From assembly GCA_905182995.1 (NCBI GenBank), contig CAJJDP010000110.1, positions 272,110-336,109 on the forward strand: a stretch of DNA of 64,000 nt, given 5' to 3'. Shown here piece by piece: positions 24,310-37,000 of the stretch (its first letter is position 1; each line of letters starts with the position of its first letter). This stretch comes from Paramecium octaurelia (lineage: Eukaryota; Ciliophora; Oligohymenophorea; Peniculida; Parameciidae). The notes under the pieces are model-generated. The model searched no databases. It had not been told where the DNA came from and saw only the letters and a list, made by a program, of their open reading frames with translations. Both the position numbers and the translations under genes were made by a program.

Positions 24310-26166
24310 ATGGGCAACGAACCATCTGCTCCAAATGATAAGATTGATTTCTTGAGACCAGTTCAAAAGAAGGCACCCGAACCAACTTAAATCAACAAAG
24401 TATAGTAGAATGAATGGAGAATTGGATTGCAACATCCTCATCTCCTGTAAACTTTGGGAGGTCAACCTGAAGGTGATTAGTATCGATACTTTTTTGAATT
24501 CTGTCAAATCACATTAACATCACTACTTTAGGAACGCTACGGAACAAAAAAGTACTTCCCTGAAGAAGACTTGTAGGCATTGCTTTTAGGTATAAGTAGT
24601 GCATTGAGTTTCTTGTAAGAGAAGGGGTTGTCACACGGAGGTAAATTATTATTATGATATTTCAATTAGATATATGCACAGCAGAAATCTTCTTTGATTC
24701 TAACAGTTCAAGTTTCAAAGTTTTGGATTCAAATTTAATTAATGGAAGGGGAGCTTCCATTCAGTAATTGCTGTCAGGAAAGTTGAAATATCTTGCACCA
24801 GAAATATTACAAAACCCAACACAACCATTATCTGAGGTACAATTGAGTAAAAATGATGTGTGGTGTTTGGGAATGGTCATGTTGGAAGCAAGTACTCTTA
24901 AACAAAATGACAACCTCTATCAAAATGGCTTACAATTTAGATTGATCCAGGATAGAATTAATGAAGTAGCTTAAATCTACAATTTACAATTTGCTGAGAA
25001 TATAGCTCTTATGCTCAATTTCAACCCAAATGAAAGATTGGATCCAGTCAATCTATTTAATTATCTACTGGAATAATAAAGAACAGCAAATGAATAAGAT
25101 TAGTAGGTTGTTTAACAATAGTAATATCAACAATTACTTCAGTAATAATAATTGTATTAACAATAATTATGTTAACAACAATAACAGTAGTCATAATAAT
25201 AGTTATTATATCAATAATCCTAGTAATAGTAGTAGTAACTGACTTATCAATAGGCTTAGTAATCTCAATTATAATATTAACAATAACCAATATAATATTT
25301 ACCTTAATAAGTTGAACAATAGAATTTCTAATAATAATAGATGTAATAGGTCTAACCATAACAATTACAATAACCCTAAGTTCCTCCCCAATACCTTTAA
25401 TAATAATAATAATAGACAATCCAATAATAATAATAATAATAATACAATACTCAATAAACCTAATATTAATAACAATAGCAATTTGCTTAGACTCAACAAC
25501 CAAGATAAAACTATCATCAATCAAGACCATCCTAAGATTTTATGATGACTCAACCTGATATGAATCAAACCATGTAAGGTGGTGTTTCTAGAGAAAGAGT
25601 TCCCACCAAAATTATTAAAAAATTAGTTTATCCTGATGGAAGAGTTGAATACCAAGAGAAATCACAGTCTGCTTCAAGAATGGGTAATTTATTGTCCTAC
25701 TATTGTTTTAGTCTAACAGCCCTAATAGTAGAAACCACAACAGCCAGCTCCTTAACAATAATAGCAACCTTAAGCTATGCCACAGCAATAATAAATTATG
25801 GCTCAATAATAATAGATACTGGCCTAATAATAGTAGATGATTTCTCAATAATAAATGACTTCCCAATAATAATAATAGTTTACTTAATAACCTCAATATA
25901 ACCCATAATATTAATAGCAATAATATTACTAGTAGCCATAACCTTAATATCAACAGAGATAGAATGTCCTTGGCAACATTGAAAATTAAATGCATGGAGT
26001 TTCTAATGAATAAAACATCACTAGATTGAAATAAGAAATCGAACACTCTAAAACTTTAATTTAACAATATAACCAACAAAAACCTTAGGTTTAAGCTGAA
26101 TCTATTGAGGAGAGAATAAGAAAGGTTATTGCCTAATCATAAGCATTAAGAGAAAACTTCGCCTGA
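24310..26166 (+). CDS. poly-Gln pseudokinase, 599 aa, probable N-myristoylation
   Basis: Two introns (24641-24669, 25684-25711) give exactly 600 codons. The protein starts MGNEPSAP, a good N-myristoylation signal. The N-lobe is reduced: no glycine loop and no VAxK lysine, starting directly at the alpha-C/beta-4 part (LQHPHLLQTLGG). The catalytic loop is GLSHGDICTAEIFF (HGD for HRD, no metal-binding Asn). The DFG site reads VLDSNL, and the APE motif is kept (KLKYLAPEILQNP) together with NDVWCLGMVMLEAS. Activity is very unlikely. After residue 240 come about 330 residues dominated by Q, coded mainly by TAA, TAG, CAA, with a short conserved-looking island RVPTKIIKKLVYPDGRVEYQ in the middle, and a helical C-terminus. 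A scaffold role is inferred. Confidence 0.82.
25072..25980 (+). repeat. Gln-codon low-complexity tracts (TAA/TAG/CAA)
   Basis: Two long tracts of TAA, TAG, CAA triplets inside the pseudokinase gene, separated by a non-repetitive island of about 150 bases. Read as DNA they resemble imperfect AAT/ATA microsatellites and generate long misleading ORFs on both strands. Confidence 0.8.
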
Positions 26167-26201
26167 ATTATATATATATATAAATTATAAATTATTAGAA
26201 A

Positions 26202-27106
26202 ATGCTGCCTAAATTAAATCCAAGTTTGTCAACTCAATCAGGGAAATCTCAAGAGGATCTGAGCTTGAATGAAGCCAAGAGACGTTAAAAGCTACTTGAA
26301 TTGGAATAGCATAATGTTGAAAACAGAATCAGATAAATTACTAAAGAGAATGAGAAACTGTCCAAAAAAGTTTAAATGGCAGAGTAATTGGCTTTGGATG
26401 TCTATGCTTCCCGTCTAGCTTAGAAGATGAAAGTAATTGTTTATTTCCTATTAAATTGTCTAGAAAGAGCAGAAATTGCAATAATAGTCCACTGTTGATC
26501 CCTTGAGATATTAATAAACATAGTATGAGAGAATGAATCTTAAGAAAATGAAATAAGAAGTTAAGGAAATGAAACACAGCGATGCTTAATTGATGAAAAA
26601 ATCACTTAAATACGAATTGATGAGAACTAGTGAAGATTAGAATAAGAAAGCTCAGAATCTGAAATTAAGAGCCGCCTTGATCAAAGAGGACGAGAAGTTT
26701 TCTTAAGTTAAGATTCTCGAGAAATTGTTTGAGAAATAATAAAAAGTTAGATCCCTATAAGAGCTTGAAAAGTAAAAGATCCTTATGGAAAATGAAAAAT
26801 ACGAATACTAGATTAAATAATTAGAGGCTCAGGAAATCAAATTAGTAGAAAAATTACAAGCTACACAACAAAGAGAATAAGATGTTAAATAGAAGTTAAT
26901 GGCAGCAACTAGACTAGCTCCTGAAGAATTTGATAAAACCTACTTGGGCGGCTAATCAATAATTTGCGAATAGGGGAATCATGTATGATTACAGTTATAG
27001 AATGTAGGAAAAGACCTAAGAGGAATAAAAGGAACAGTAGGAGGATCCATAAAAAAATGAAGAAGAAGGAGGGAATGAAGGATAATAAGGCACTTAAACT
27101 GATTGA
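26202..27106 (+). CDS. coiled-coil protein, 282 aa
   Basis: Two introns (26433-26463, 26983-27007) give 283 codons, ending at TGA 27104-27106. From residue 20 to about 230 the protein is one long charged helix (for example NRIRQITKENEKLSKKVQ, LIKEDEKFSQVKILEKLFEK, ELEKQKILMENEKYEY). A short turn follows (RLAPEEFDKTYLGGQS), then a strongly acidic Glu/Gln tail (EKTQEEQKEQQEDPQKNEEE). No enzyme motif is present. It lies only 35 bp downstream of the pseudokinase on the same strand. The structural form suggests a cytoskeletal or cortical part, but nothing in the sequence proves it. Confidence 0.75.
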
Positions 27107-27481
27107 ACTGATATATAATACGGATCGTCAGTATATATTGTAAGAAAATTTACTCTCGAAATAAATTCAATTTTCAATATCCTTATAAATTTGTATAATT
27201 ATATTATATTACAATAAATAAAATGTTCTATAACAGTTATCCTTAATAATAAGATTATATTTGTTATTCAAAATTATATAAGTGACATACTATTGAATAA
27301 AATGTAAACTCCTTTCAATTATCAAAGAAATCTTTAGATATTACTTAAAATAGATTTAGAGTATTTTTAAAGAAACCTTAAGTATTGAATTTTGCGATTA
27401 TAATTCAATTTATAGAGGTAGAAAACTTATATTAAAATTATTATCAGATGATTTTTAATTACAAACTTAATAAATTAATTA
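27107..27481. other. AT-rich spacer, no gene seen
   Basis: About 375 bases, almost entirely A/T, with no coding signal that I can support. Confidence 0.55.
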
Positions 27482-27742
27482 ATGGAATTTAATTAAGCTG
27501 ATCTCTTTTTAAGAGCTGTCTCTATTTGTGAATTGTAGATGAAATCAAACAAAGACTTAGAATATTACAATTAGTGTGCTAATTAATACTTAAAATACAA
27601 GACTGAATAAAACAGCTTAACAAAGGAATTTTAAATTTGTGATAAACAGTGTAATGAAAAAAATGAATGCAAAAGATAGTGTTTGAGACTGTTGACTGAT
27701 TAGCAGCAATCATTAATCCAATATTTTGCAAAAACTATTTGA
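27482..27742 (+). CDS. small Cys-motif protein, 86 aa
   Basis: Intronless, ATG 27482 to TGA 27740-27742. The product is helical and hydrophilic. Near residues 52-67 it carries four cysteines spaced CDKQCNEKNECKRQC, which is both a pair of CX3C and two overlapping CX9C spacings. Two more cysteines lie upstream (ICELQ, NQCANQ). CX3C pairs occur in small mitochondrial Tim chaperones and CX9C in twin-CX9C intermembrane-space proteins, but the spacing between the CX3C pairs (5 residues) is too short for a Tim, and a single helix cannot form the CHCH hairpin. The resemblance may be accidental. No signal peptide. Confidence 0.5.
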
Positions 27743-28236
27743 AAAAGTTTTGACTATTTTTGTTTATTGTATAATAGCATAATTTCTAAAATTAATTTAA
27801 GCTGATATTAATTTATTATTTTCTTGGCCTTTTGCTAATTTGCAAATGTTTTGTTAAAAATGCATTTCACCTAATTTTTTTTAAATTATAGATACATGTT
27901 GTATTAATCGATGAATTTAACTGTTTTGTAACTTACGAAACTTAATGTAAGACACTAATAGTGATTTTATTTGAAATTTAATTTGTTAATATTGCATTAT
28001 ATAATTAGTATTTAGCATTTATTCAAAATTTGAACCATATTGTTTCAATTCCAATTTATTTTTCAAATTTAATAAACATTAACTTTGTATTGACATTTAA
28101 TGACATAATTAAATACTAGATAAAATATTTAATAAATGAATAAATTCTAAGAGCAAATAATAAAACAAAATTAGAAGATTCGTAATCCTCTCTATTAAAA
28201 CCTTATTATTTTGGGATAATTTTTTTATACTCTTAT
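27743..28236. other. AT-rich spacer, no gene seen
   Basis: About 490 bases with TGA in every frame and long A/T runs. This spacer must hold the promoter of the giant gene that follows. Confidence 0.55.
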
Positions 28237-31200
28237 ATGGATTTTTATAGCTATTTAAATTTTAGGACAATAAAGGGAAAACCTGCATTTTAAAATATTT
28301 TATTATTTCAGTTTACCCACTATTTCAATACTATTCAATATTGAGTAAGTCATCATATAAAGCATTGCGATAATTTTTTCATTAACCTTTCTTTTGGCTC
28401 TGTTGTTGGGAGCAAACTAGAAATATTCATACAAGTTTCTTGGCGTCCTTTGGGATGCCTACCCAAACATATGGCAAATCATAATTATTTAAAATAGTGG
28501 GCATTGCTTACTAACCGATAATCTTAACTTAATACTGGGGATAATTAATATCATAATGGCAATTATAATTTCTCAATTAACCAGCCTGTACTCATTTTCA
28601 CAAAACACAAGCCAAAAACTAATTAAATCCTATTTCGAAAGGACCCTGCTTCCATTTTGCTATTCAATATTGGCATTATTCGCAGGTTTCCAAATAAATA
28701 ACTAATACATATCGTATCTGTATTTAGGTGCACAATTGATATTTGATCTTTATTTTGGGATATTGTACTATGTCAAGCCCCATATGCAATATTTAAATAT
28801 GAAAACGCAGAAATTGGTTGTTCTGTGTTCATTCATCAGATTTCCACTGGTGTTATTCCTATTTTATTACCAGGGCGACGAAGTTATATATTTATCTTTA
28901 TTTTCACTTCCACTCATGATACAAATCCACCTGGTGCTTTGGGAAAAGAGATTCATGAGTTTAATATACACAACCAATATGTTTTTCTAGTACATCTGTC
29001 TGGGTAAGTTTAGAGAGATGGACAACTTAATTGAATGCTACATCGAGTACTACTTTGAAATCGTCAATTACAAGAAACCATTGAACAGAGTGTTGATGCT
29101 GAGTATATATTGCAATCACATGAACATGTGCTAAAACCTCAAGTGTTTTTGTTAAAACAGGAACTTCCATGATGGTGTTACCATAACGACTCAGTTATCA
29201 ATAGATGTGAAGGATATTTAGCAGCAAGTCAATTTCGCAGTGGCAGAATAGGATATTTAAATGTGTTTTAAGGAACTGATGTTATTATTTTTTGACAACT
29301 ATATCAAGCATGTAAGATATACTGCTATGGGAGAAACGTTAATCTTAAAATAAAGTCTTTACGAAAGTGAGAACTTTAAGCAGAGATTGTTTTAAGCCAA
29401 ACTCAGATTTTAATATTTGAAGATATATTATAATAAGTACCACCCCCAATTCTTGGAGAGGTGGGCAACATGTACATTGGTTACTGAAAAACTGCAATTT
29501 TACATAGGTGGTGTTAATAATTTGAATTTCGATCTTTCGTAATCTTTGTAATATTTTAAATTACTAGAAAACATTCAGAATAACATATGCAAAGTGATTG
29601 AAGATAAAATACTTATCTTAGAATTGTTGAAAAGGAATTATTAAAATCCAGTGCCTTATCTATTACACAATTCTACTCAACAATATTTGAATGAATGCAA
29701 TCAACTAGAATTATAAATAAAATAACTTATCTAACTCAATGGAATATCAGCTGAAGTTAGAGATTTATAGGATGAATTCTATTCTTAAATTAAAGTAGAC
29801 TACGGGTTCAAGAACATTCGCAAAAAAACAACCATTCCTTTCATAAACCAAAATCAAACAGCCTTTGTAATCTGTGATTATGAAGGAGAACTTGTAATAA
29901 GGGATTATTCTGGCAACTTCATATCCATGATTGATGTAAGTTCATAAGTCAAGGGAAGTGCTATCGAATAAATAGTTCCTGTCATATTGTAACAATATCA
30001 TAGGGTTGCTATTGCTCAGATGATCAATACTGGCCAAACCAAACTTGTAAATAAGGATTAATACACTCTAATGGTTAAATCGGAAAAGTATATCTTGGAA
30101 GTAGATGCACTATTAAGATTTGATTATAGACAAATGGATTTCTTAAGGTTCATAGGTTTCATCCAATTGAGAGACAAGGATAGCATTTTATTGCTCGCAA
30201 ACGACAAAGGAAAGCTTGATTCATATTCTAGATCTGCTGGAGTGCTGCTAAAGCTGGACGAGGTTGACCTTAATTTTTTGAATTACTCTTACTTATCCCC
30301 TTGTTTGTTAGATGATAAGGAGGAGTAGGAGTTCGATGGATTCATTTTAATTCCTAAGAGGTTGTTTAGATCAGATATTTTGGGATACATGAGATACTTT
30401 ATAGGATCTCCTGATGAGTGCTTCATTTTCTTGGTCAACGCTTAACATTAAAAAAAGACCTACACTTCAGTTACAATATAATGTTTGAAGGTGAATTCAT
30501 TTTATTAATTGAAAGAAATGGATTTCAAAATAATAGCCTTGGATATTATGATAAGATAGATTATGATCTTAAAATAAGTGTACAAGTCTCAATATTTGGC
30601 ATCTCCTGAATAAATTCGCAAAATCTAAACTTTCAAAAAGACTTTTAAAATTCAACCGACAATAGAATTTAATGAAGGAGAGTACAATTTAATTTGTGAA
30701 GATGATTCAGAAAGAGAAATATAAATACAAGGCAGAAACCAAAATATTCTCCCTGAATTCATTCCATCTCTAGATTCAATCAGAACTTAAAATGAGAAAT
30801 TGCTTCTAACTTTTGATCAATATAGAGATTATCACAATACTTAAAGCAAGGATAAATCATTTGAATAATAATAGAAATTGGAAACTTTTGAGGGTTCAAA
30901 GTCAGAGTTGGATGTATACAGTAAATAAAAAAAGACTACTAATTAACTTATAGAAATTGAATTGAATGCTTCAGAAGATCAAAACATTGAGGAGTAATTA
31001 CAAATTATTTTAACTACTGTGAAGGCTAGACAAACACGAAAAGAAATGCTGGAAATGAAAAATTAATTGAAAAATAAACATAAAGCTAGTACTTGGCATG
31101 GAAATGGGAATGCATATACTTAAAAACAATTAGTTAGAAATATTGTACATTAATTCTAAATATCTTCATTAAGCTCATTATTGTCTATAAAAATAGTGTC

Positions 31201-32695
31201 ATGCTTTTTAGTAATTATAAACATTGGATTTGTCCTTGGATTTGTTATTAACAGTCTAATCAATATAGCTGGTATATAGATGGATTCTAACAATTAAACC
31301 TATCCTTTAATATTGTTTCAAGACCTCAATTTGGTATTAATGGGGATACAACTTGATGATTGGAGTGAATCAAATTAAGAATTAGCATAAAACTTTAAGG
31401 TTTTGGGAGCAGAGCAATACCAAAATTTGAGTATTCATGTTAATGATATTTAAAATGACTATCATACATTTCTATAGGAACTTGATCAAGAAACAATATA
31501 GGTTTAAGAAAATGGGATACCAATTACTTATTTTAAGAAATATTTCCTCAAAAACTATATGGTGGAAAAGCTGAGGACCATATAAGAAGCTGATTAAGTT
31601 CCATTGCTTGGAGATGACAGTGAGTTCCTATTTGATAATTTTCCAAAAATAGCAGACTAATTATGGAACTTAGAAAGTAAAACAACCAGAGATGTAGTTG
31701 AAAGAATAGATGAATTAGATTAAATGTCAAAATTATTATTAATCCTTTCAGTTATTTGTAATCTTATAGCAATAACAATATATTTGACAATTCTGATGGG
31801 TATTATTTAGTGGAGAAATCAGCTTTATTCAACCTTGTTTCTATTCAACAACATTTAAGTGCTGATTACTTAATTATCGGACTCAATCAGTCGTACGGTT
31901 ATCTAAGCATCTAATAACAAAGGGTATGACGAGGTAAACAACAAGAAAATTAAGTTTATTTGGTAAGTTTATGGGGCTGTAACCTTTTTTTTACTTTCAA
32001 TTATCTCTTTAGGATTTTATATACCATTATTCCTGTATATAGATTCCGTCAACTTACAATCAATCGACGTTAATTAATTACAGACTGAACTCACTATGAT
32101 GCAACTGAAATAGTCATTGATTCTCACTTGGTGGTCTGTTAATCAAACAGAAGGTGCACAAAATATTGGCTTAATTCACAATACTTCTATTATTTAATAG
32201 GTAATTGACGAGTGTACCCCATCAGAGTATTTTGTTTTGTATGATCTCCCTTTTGATAGTAAGTATGATTACTTTCCAGAAATTCAGCAGTATACTACAA
32301 CTTCCATTTGCAATTGCTCTTTGTTGTAAAATTAATTGAAGAATGGATTTTAAGGGTTTTCATCTTATGTTTCTCAACACTTATATGATCCAGATTCATA
32401 AATTGAAATTATGCAAGCTTATAAATTTGTATTTGAATTTCAAATCCAAAAAAAAAAAGAGTTTGATGATTATATGGAAACTCGATTACAAAATACTTTA
32501 TTAACGCTATAAATCATTCTAGAGATAAGCATGGTACTTATCATAACAATTTAATCATCACTTCTATTTATAATTCATGGATAAATTAAGAAATTGGTTA
32601 AATCTACTAAAAGCATCATGTACTTATTTCCTCCTCAAATTCTAGCAAACAATAAATATGCATTATAAGTATTAATCTAAGGTAGTAATTAATGA
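28237..32695 (+). CDS. second giant multi-membrane protein of the PAS/tmcB-like plan (about 1480 aa)
   Basis: From 28556 the frame is open for 1380 codons to TGA 32693-32695 with no intron. The likely N-terminus is ATG 28237 (MDFYSYLNFRTIKGK, FTHYFNTIQY), but that frame is one base off from the main frame, and no GT..AG intron near 28345 repairs it. The N-terminal third has about eight membrane helices (FSLTFLLALLLGAN, ALFAGFQINN, FPLVLFLFYYQG). The middle is a long cytosolic part with a degenerate PAS-like stretch (VDALLRFDYRQMDFLRF, DSILLLANDKGKL). The last third has four more helices (IKIVSCFLVIINIGFVLGFV, MSKLLLILSVICNLIAIT, GAVTFFLLSIISLGFYIP, IILEISMVLIITI). This order matches the gene at 16441-21288, though the PAS domain is weaker. 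Function unknown. Confidence 0.8.
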
Positions 32696-33101
32696 GAATA
32701 TTTTTGTTATTTATTATTTTAAATCTTATAATCTATTTATCATAAAAGAATTCAATTCAATTTCATTTCAATTAAAATTCTTGATTTTCCTCTAGACTTT
32801 GTTATCTAAATTAGCCAAAGGAATTAATGGTAACAATATTTTACATTAAATAACCTAAAACCAATTGAAGTTATTCAAGGTTTCCTCTTATTTAAATACT
32901 GATGGTTTGAAATTACAATATTAATTAATTTCTAATAAAGAACAGTTTTAATTTATGATAAAAATATATACTTGTAATTATTTGAATAGAAATATATCTA
33001 TTGTTTATACACAATAAGGTAGTAAAAATTACTATTGAAAATCGTTAAGATTAAACCACTAAATTATTATAATTTCTGTTTTTAATTAATAATTAAATCT
33101 C
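32696..33101. other. AT-rich spacer, no gene seen
   Basis: About 400 bases between two plus-strand genes. No coding stretch, repeat or RNA gene is evident. Confidence 0.55.
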
Positions 33102-33860
33102 ATGAGTAGAAATGGCCTTGAATCGATTTGTAATTAAGCCACAAATTTTTGGAAATCGCAACTTTTGCCATAAAAAAAATAAGTTGAAGAAGTTTCTACT
33201 AATTTTGGTTCAAATATCCTCGTTGAATGCTCTTTTATTGAAGTTTCAGCTAAAAAAACTGAAGAGTTTCTGTTTCCATAAGCCCCAAACCCCAGTCAGG
33301 TTAACGAAAAATGTGAGGAAGAACCTCTTTATACTTAAAAACATAACTCTTCTTAAATTGAAATTGATGAAAATTTTGAAGAGGAGGGATATGAACTATC
33401 CTGTTCTCAAAGTTAGTGTAGGAGGAAGGAAAAGAAGAAATCTAGAACTCGATCAAACAAATCAAGTAAGAATTTTCATTATAAGATAAGCTAAGTAAAG
33501 AATAACAATAAGCCAAGAGGCTTTCATCATGGAACAAACTAGAATGGGAACCAACCTCAAAGACATAGCTCATCAAATTCCTGGGGTGACTATCAACCAA
33601 ATTAAGAGTGTGTTGATGAAAAAACTAAAAACATATAGTAAAAATAACGATTTTCAAAGCGAAGATATTTCAGATCTAATTGAAAGGATCTCTAAGTTAC
33701 AACAGTAATTATAATAATTAAACTTAGGGAAGAAAACATAGACAATGCTACGAAAATAGAGGAGTTAAGACAGCATATCCACGCAATAGAGAATCACTTG
33801 GATTAGACGAAGAAGTTGATCTTATAAAAATATATGATTTTATTTCAACAATAGCAGTGA
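33102..33860 (+). CDS. unrecognised protein with basic middle and C-terminal coiled coil, 234 aa
   Basis: Two introns (33608-33638, 33705-33727) give exactly 235 codons, ATG 33102 to TGA 33858-33860. The first half is acidic and Ser/Glu-rich (VSAKKTEEFLFPQ, EIDENFEEEGYELSC). A strongly basic block follows (RRKEKKKSRTRSNKSSKNF) and then an RGG/H-like patch (KPRGFHHGTNQNGN). The C-terminal 70 residues form a coiled coil (ISDLIERISKLQQ, ATKIEELRQHIHAIENHL). The basic and Gly-rich parts could bind nucleic acid; that is only inferred. Another frame in the same span has a 125-residue Lys/Leu ORF, rejected because it needs no introns but reads as low-quality protein. The first intron begins GTG. Confidence 0.68.
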
Positions 33861-34010
33861 GGAGTTAAGATTTCACTTTCTTTTTATTTATTAACAAGTT
33901 GAATTTGAGTATCATCAATTTCAAACTATAATTATCTGATCAAATTCTAATCATAAAGATAATTCAAAATAATTAGTAAATAACATAAAATACAATTATT
34001 GTTTGTGTAA

Positions 34011-37000
34011 TCAAAAAAATTCTAAGTACACTCTTTTATTGAAATCGTTTCTCTTCAGCTATTAAAAGAAGGTCTCGATATCCCTTTCATTAGTAAAGAA
34101 CTTGCTCTCTTCAGAGACATTAGCTAATTATTTTAAATACAACATATTCATATTTTGATTGGCGATGTTGAAGATTAATAGATGTATGTTCTTTTTCTTA
34201 ATCAAACTTTGAAGCCGATTGATGGACATCTAATTGTAATTTCTCACTCCTTCACTAAACACACAAACATATCTAAGCACTTAATCATCTTTCTCTTCAT
34301 TTATCATATCGATGTCAATTTTATACTGATTCTAAACATAAATCTCAATATATAATACCATGTTCTCGTGCAGACTATTATTTTCCGATAATTCATCGCC
34401 TTCCTTAATTATTTAACTAAACCCCTATGAAAAGGTCTTGCCATTTCTCGAAGAATTAGAAAACCCCCTGAATTCAACATCCGAAAATTTAAACTCTTCC
34501 TACTCGATCTGCTATTTGATCTTATTTGATTTTAAGTGTAACGCTAATTACTTTCGCTGTTCTAGTTTGTCTTTTTCAAATAGAATTGCAATTACTATTT
34601 CCAACACCAAAAATATATTCGCCTGTCCTCCAGGTTTAATTAAGGTCTTATCAATTATTGATTCAAGCAATTTCTTATAAGTTCCTTTCACTTATAATGA
34701 GAATATCTCATGTAACGATTCATTAAAGGCATATAAAGCAACTTCGGCATCCTCATCCAATTTCTGAATAACATATTTGCACATAGAATGGGACAGAGTA
34801 ATTTGCTCATTGGTCATTTCTGATGAATAATCTATCAAAAAAATAAATTCAAGCTTTTTTGGCTGATTCTATTAAGAAAACTTTATTAAACAATCGATGT
34901 CTATTTAACATTTCTTAAAAATCTTTATTAAGGATTTTAAAACCAATTTTTATAGTCCTGGATCATAGAAACCATCTGCTTTTAAAATGGACACAAATTT
35001 TTATGATGCCTAAAAGTAATCCTCATTGATCATCAAGATTAAAGCCTATTACAATTATATAAAATGAACTTACTTCTAGTCCATAGATCTTCTCTTGGAG
35101 TATTTCAAGAGGGATATTTCTAAAGATATCCACAAACTCTTTAGAATCCAATTATTTAATGTCTTCTTTGATTGATTTGAGGATAGCGAACTTATTCTGA
35201 GCTTCCTTTAATTCTTAATATGCCTTTTCCATAATCTTGGCCTTAACAAAACAGAAAGCCTTCTTTATGTAGATATTAATTTTCATGTATTGAATTGAGA
35301 AAGAATCAGGGAGATTTTAAATGTCATCCATCACATCATTGAACTATTTAACACTTTCATTCAAGAATGTTGATTATGTTTTAGACATACTATAATTAAA
35401 CAGAATGCAAGCTAATTGGTACTTTCGAAATGCTATCTTATACTCTAAGATTTGTTTCTTTTGTAGAAATTCCTCGTCTAAATATGCTTTTGAAATTGGA
35501 GATGATTTTCTCGGAGAGGATCTCCTTGGACTATCTATAGGTTCTAAGAGTTCAGAGTTCTAGTACTTAATCTATTGGTCTTCTTGTGTGATATTCTTGA
35601 TTTAATTTATAGTTTATCTCAAACCTCTATTTTCAAATTCTTGTTGGCTTTTCATCTGAGAAGTATCTATAAAATTCCTGGACTTTTAAATAGTTTGTCC
35701 TCTAGATAAATTAGTTTGTGCATTTTGTATTACCTTAGTTTTTTTTTCAATATCCTTGATGACACTTTTCATCACCTAATCATCTTGTCTCTAAAACTTC
35801 TGTAGGACGTTGTTCTTCAATCGGAGATACAATTTCATCAGTTGCTGGTCATCATGAGTTTAGGCTGCTTAATTAGCATACTTCTGCATTTCAATTAGAC
35901 TTTATAAGTCTTGGTTGGCAATCAGAACAGATTCTTCTTACTCATTCATAGCTTCAAGATATCTTTGGTTTTTCATATGGATTCTTGCGATATTATTAGC
36001 ACATATGCCAACAGCAGGATTGTTGTTATATTTCTTGTAGAAGCTCTTAGACATGCTTAGGATGATAAGTGCCTCAGCTTCATTGATTTCTTATGATTCT
36101 TATAACAATTTGTTGTTTGAATACTTGATGCTATTAAGTAGATTAATTATGACCTCGTATGATTACCTGATTTCCTCGTTGTAGAATAAATTAGAATAGC
36201 TTTGTAAATTGAAATCCTAAATCTCTAGATACTTCATATCCACGTCGGTTAATTTGATTAATTGGTTAATGGGCATTTCTAGAGATAGAGCTAATATAAC
36301 TCCTTTTCTCCAAAAGTACAGTAGCAAGGCAATATGGATGGCACAACCTATGACTATCTCATTGATCAGTGTCGATTATGCAAGGTTATTTTCTCCAGCT
36401 AGTTTTGAATATTCTGTCAGTGACATTGAATATAGAAATACAACTGAACAGTTTTTCAATAATTGTTGAGTTAAATCAATTGAGGGATAATTTGGATGTG
36501 TAAAGTAATAGGATTGGAAAAACACTATTCGCTATTCACCCATCCCATCGTAGATCATATTCCATTCTCTCTATTGGATTGGGACACTTATTAATGAATA
36601 CAGTTGGTTTTAAAAATCTTCAGTCTAATTAGGCCATAGGGAGAGGGCGCTTTCCAAGTTTCCATTTATGAGTTTACCATTTGATATCTCATTCAGTTAA
36701 CCGTTTGCAAGCAGGGAATAGATAATTGGTTGATTGGAATTGGTTATTAAGGGAATATTAATTTTGGTGTGAATTTGAATATTACAAAAATGATCTTGAT
36801 CGCCAACATTCAATCTCCAGATTTCACTGTTATTTTCTATCTTTGGAAAAACAATTTAAGAAGAAAATTGAGATAAAAAATATTCGCAATTGTCTGGGGT
36901 TTAGCAATTTTTAATTGATTATTAATACCATTCGTTTGCTATTGATTAATTTTTACTGAGAAAGGTGATTCCCAAGCCATTTTGGCAGAGCAAATGGAAT

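Noticed and set aside
24142-24507. Minus-strand 121-codon ORF with hydrophobic stretches
   Set aside because: Its first half is antisense to the pseudokinase start; only the part below 24253 is real, as the beginning of the decayed secreted-protein gene.
25057-25530. Minus-strand Ile/Val-rich 157-codon ORF
   Set aside because: It is antisense to the poly-Gln tract; TAA/TAG/CAA repeats give Ile/Val/Leu codons on the other strand.
33112-33489. Plus-strand 125-codon Lys/Leu ORF
   Set aside because: It is a shifted frame of the gene at 33102-33860, whose frame with two short introns gives a complete protein with a coiled coil.
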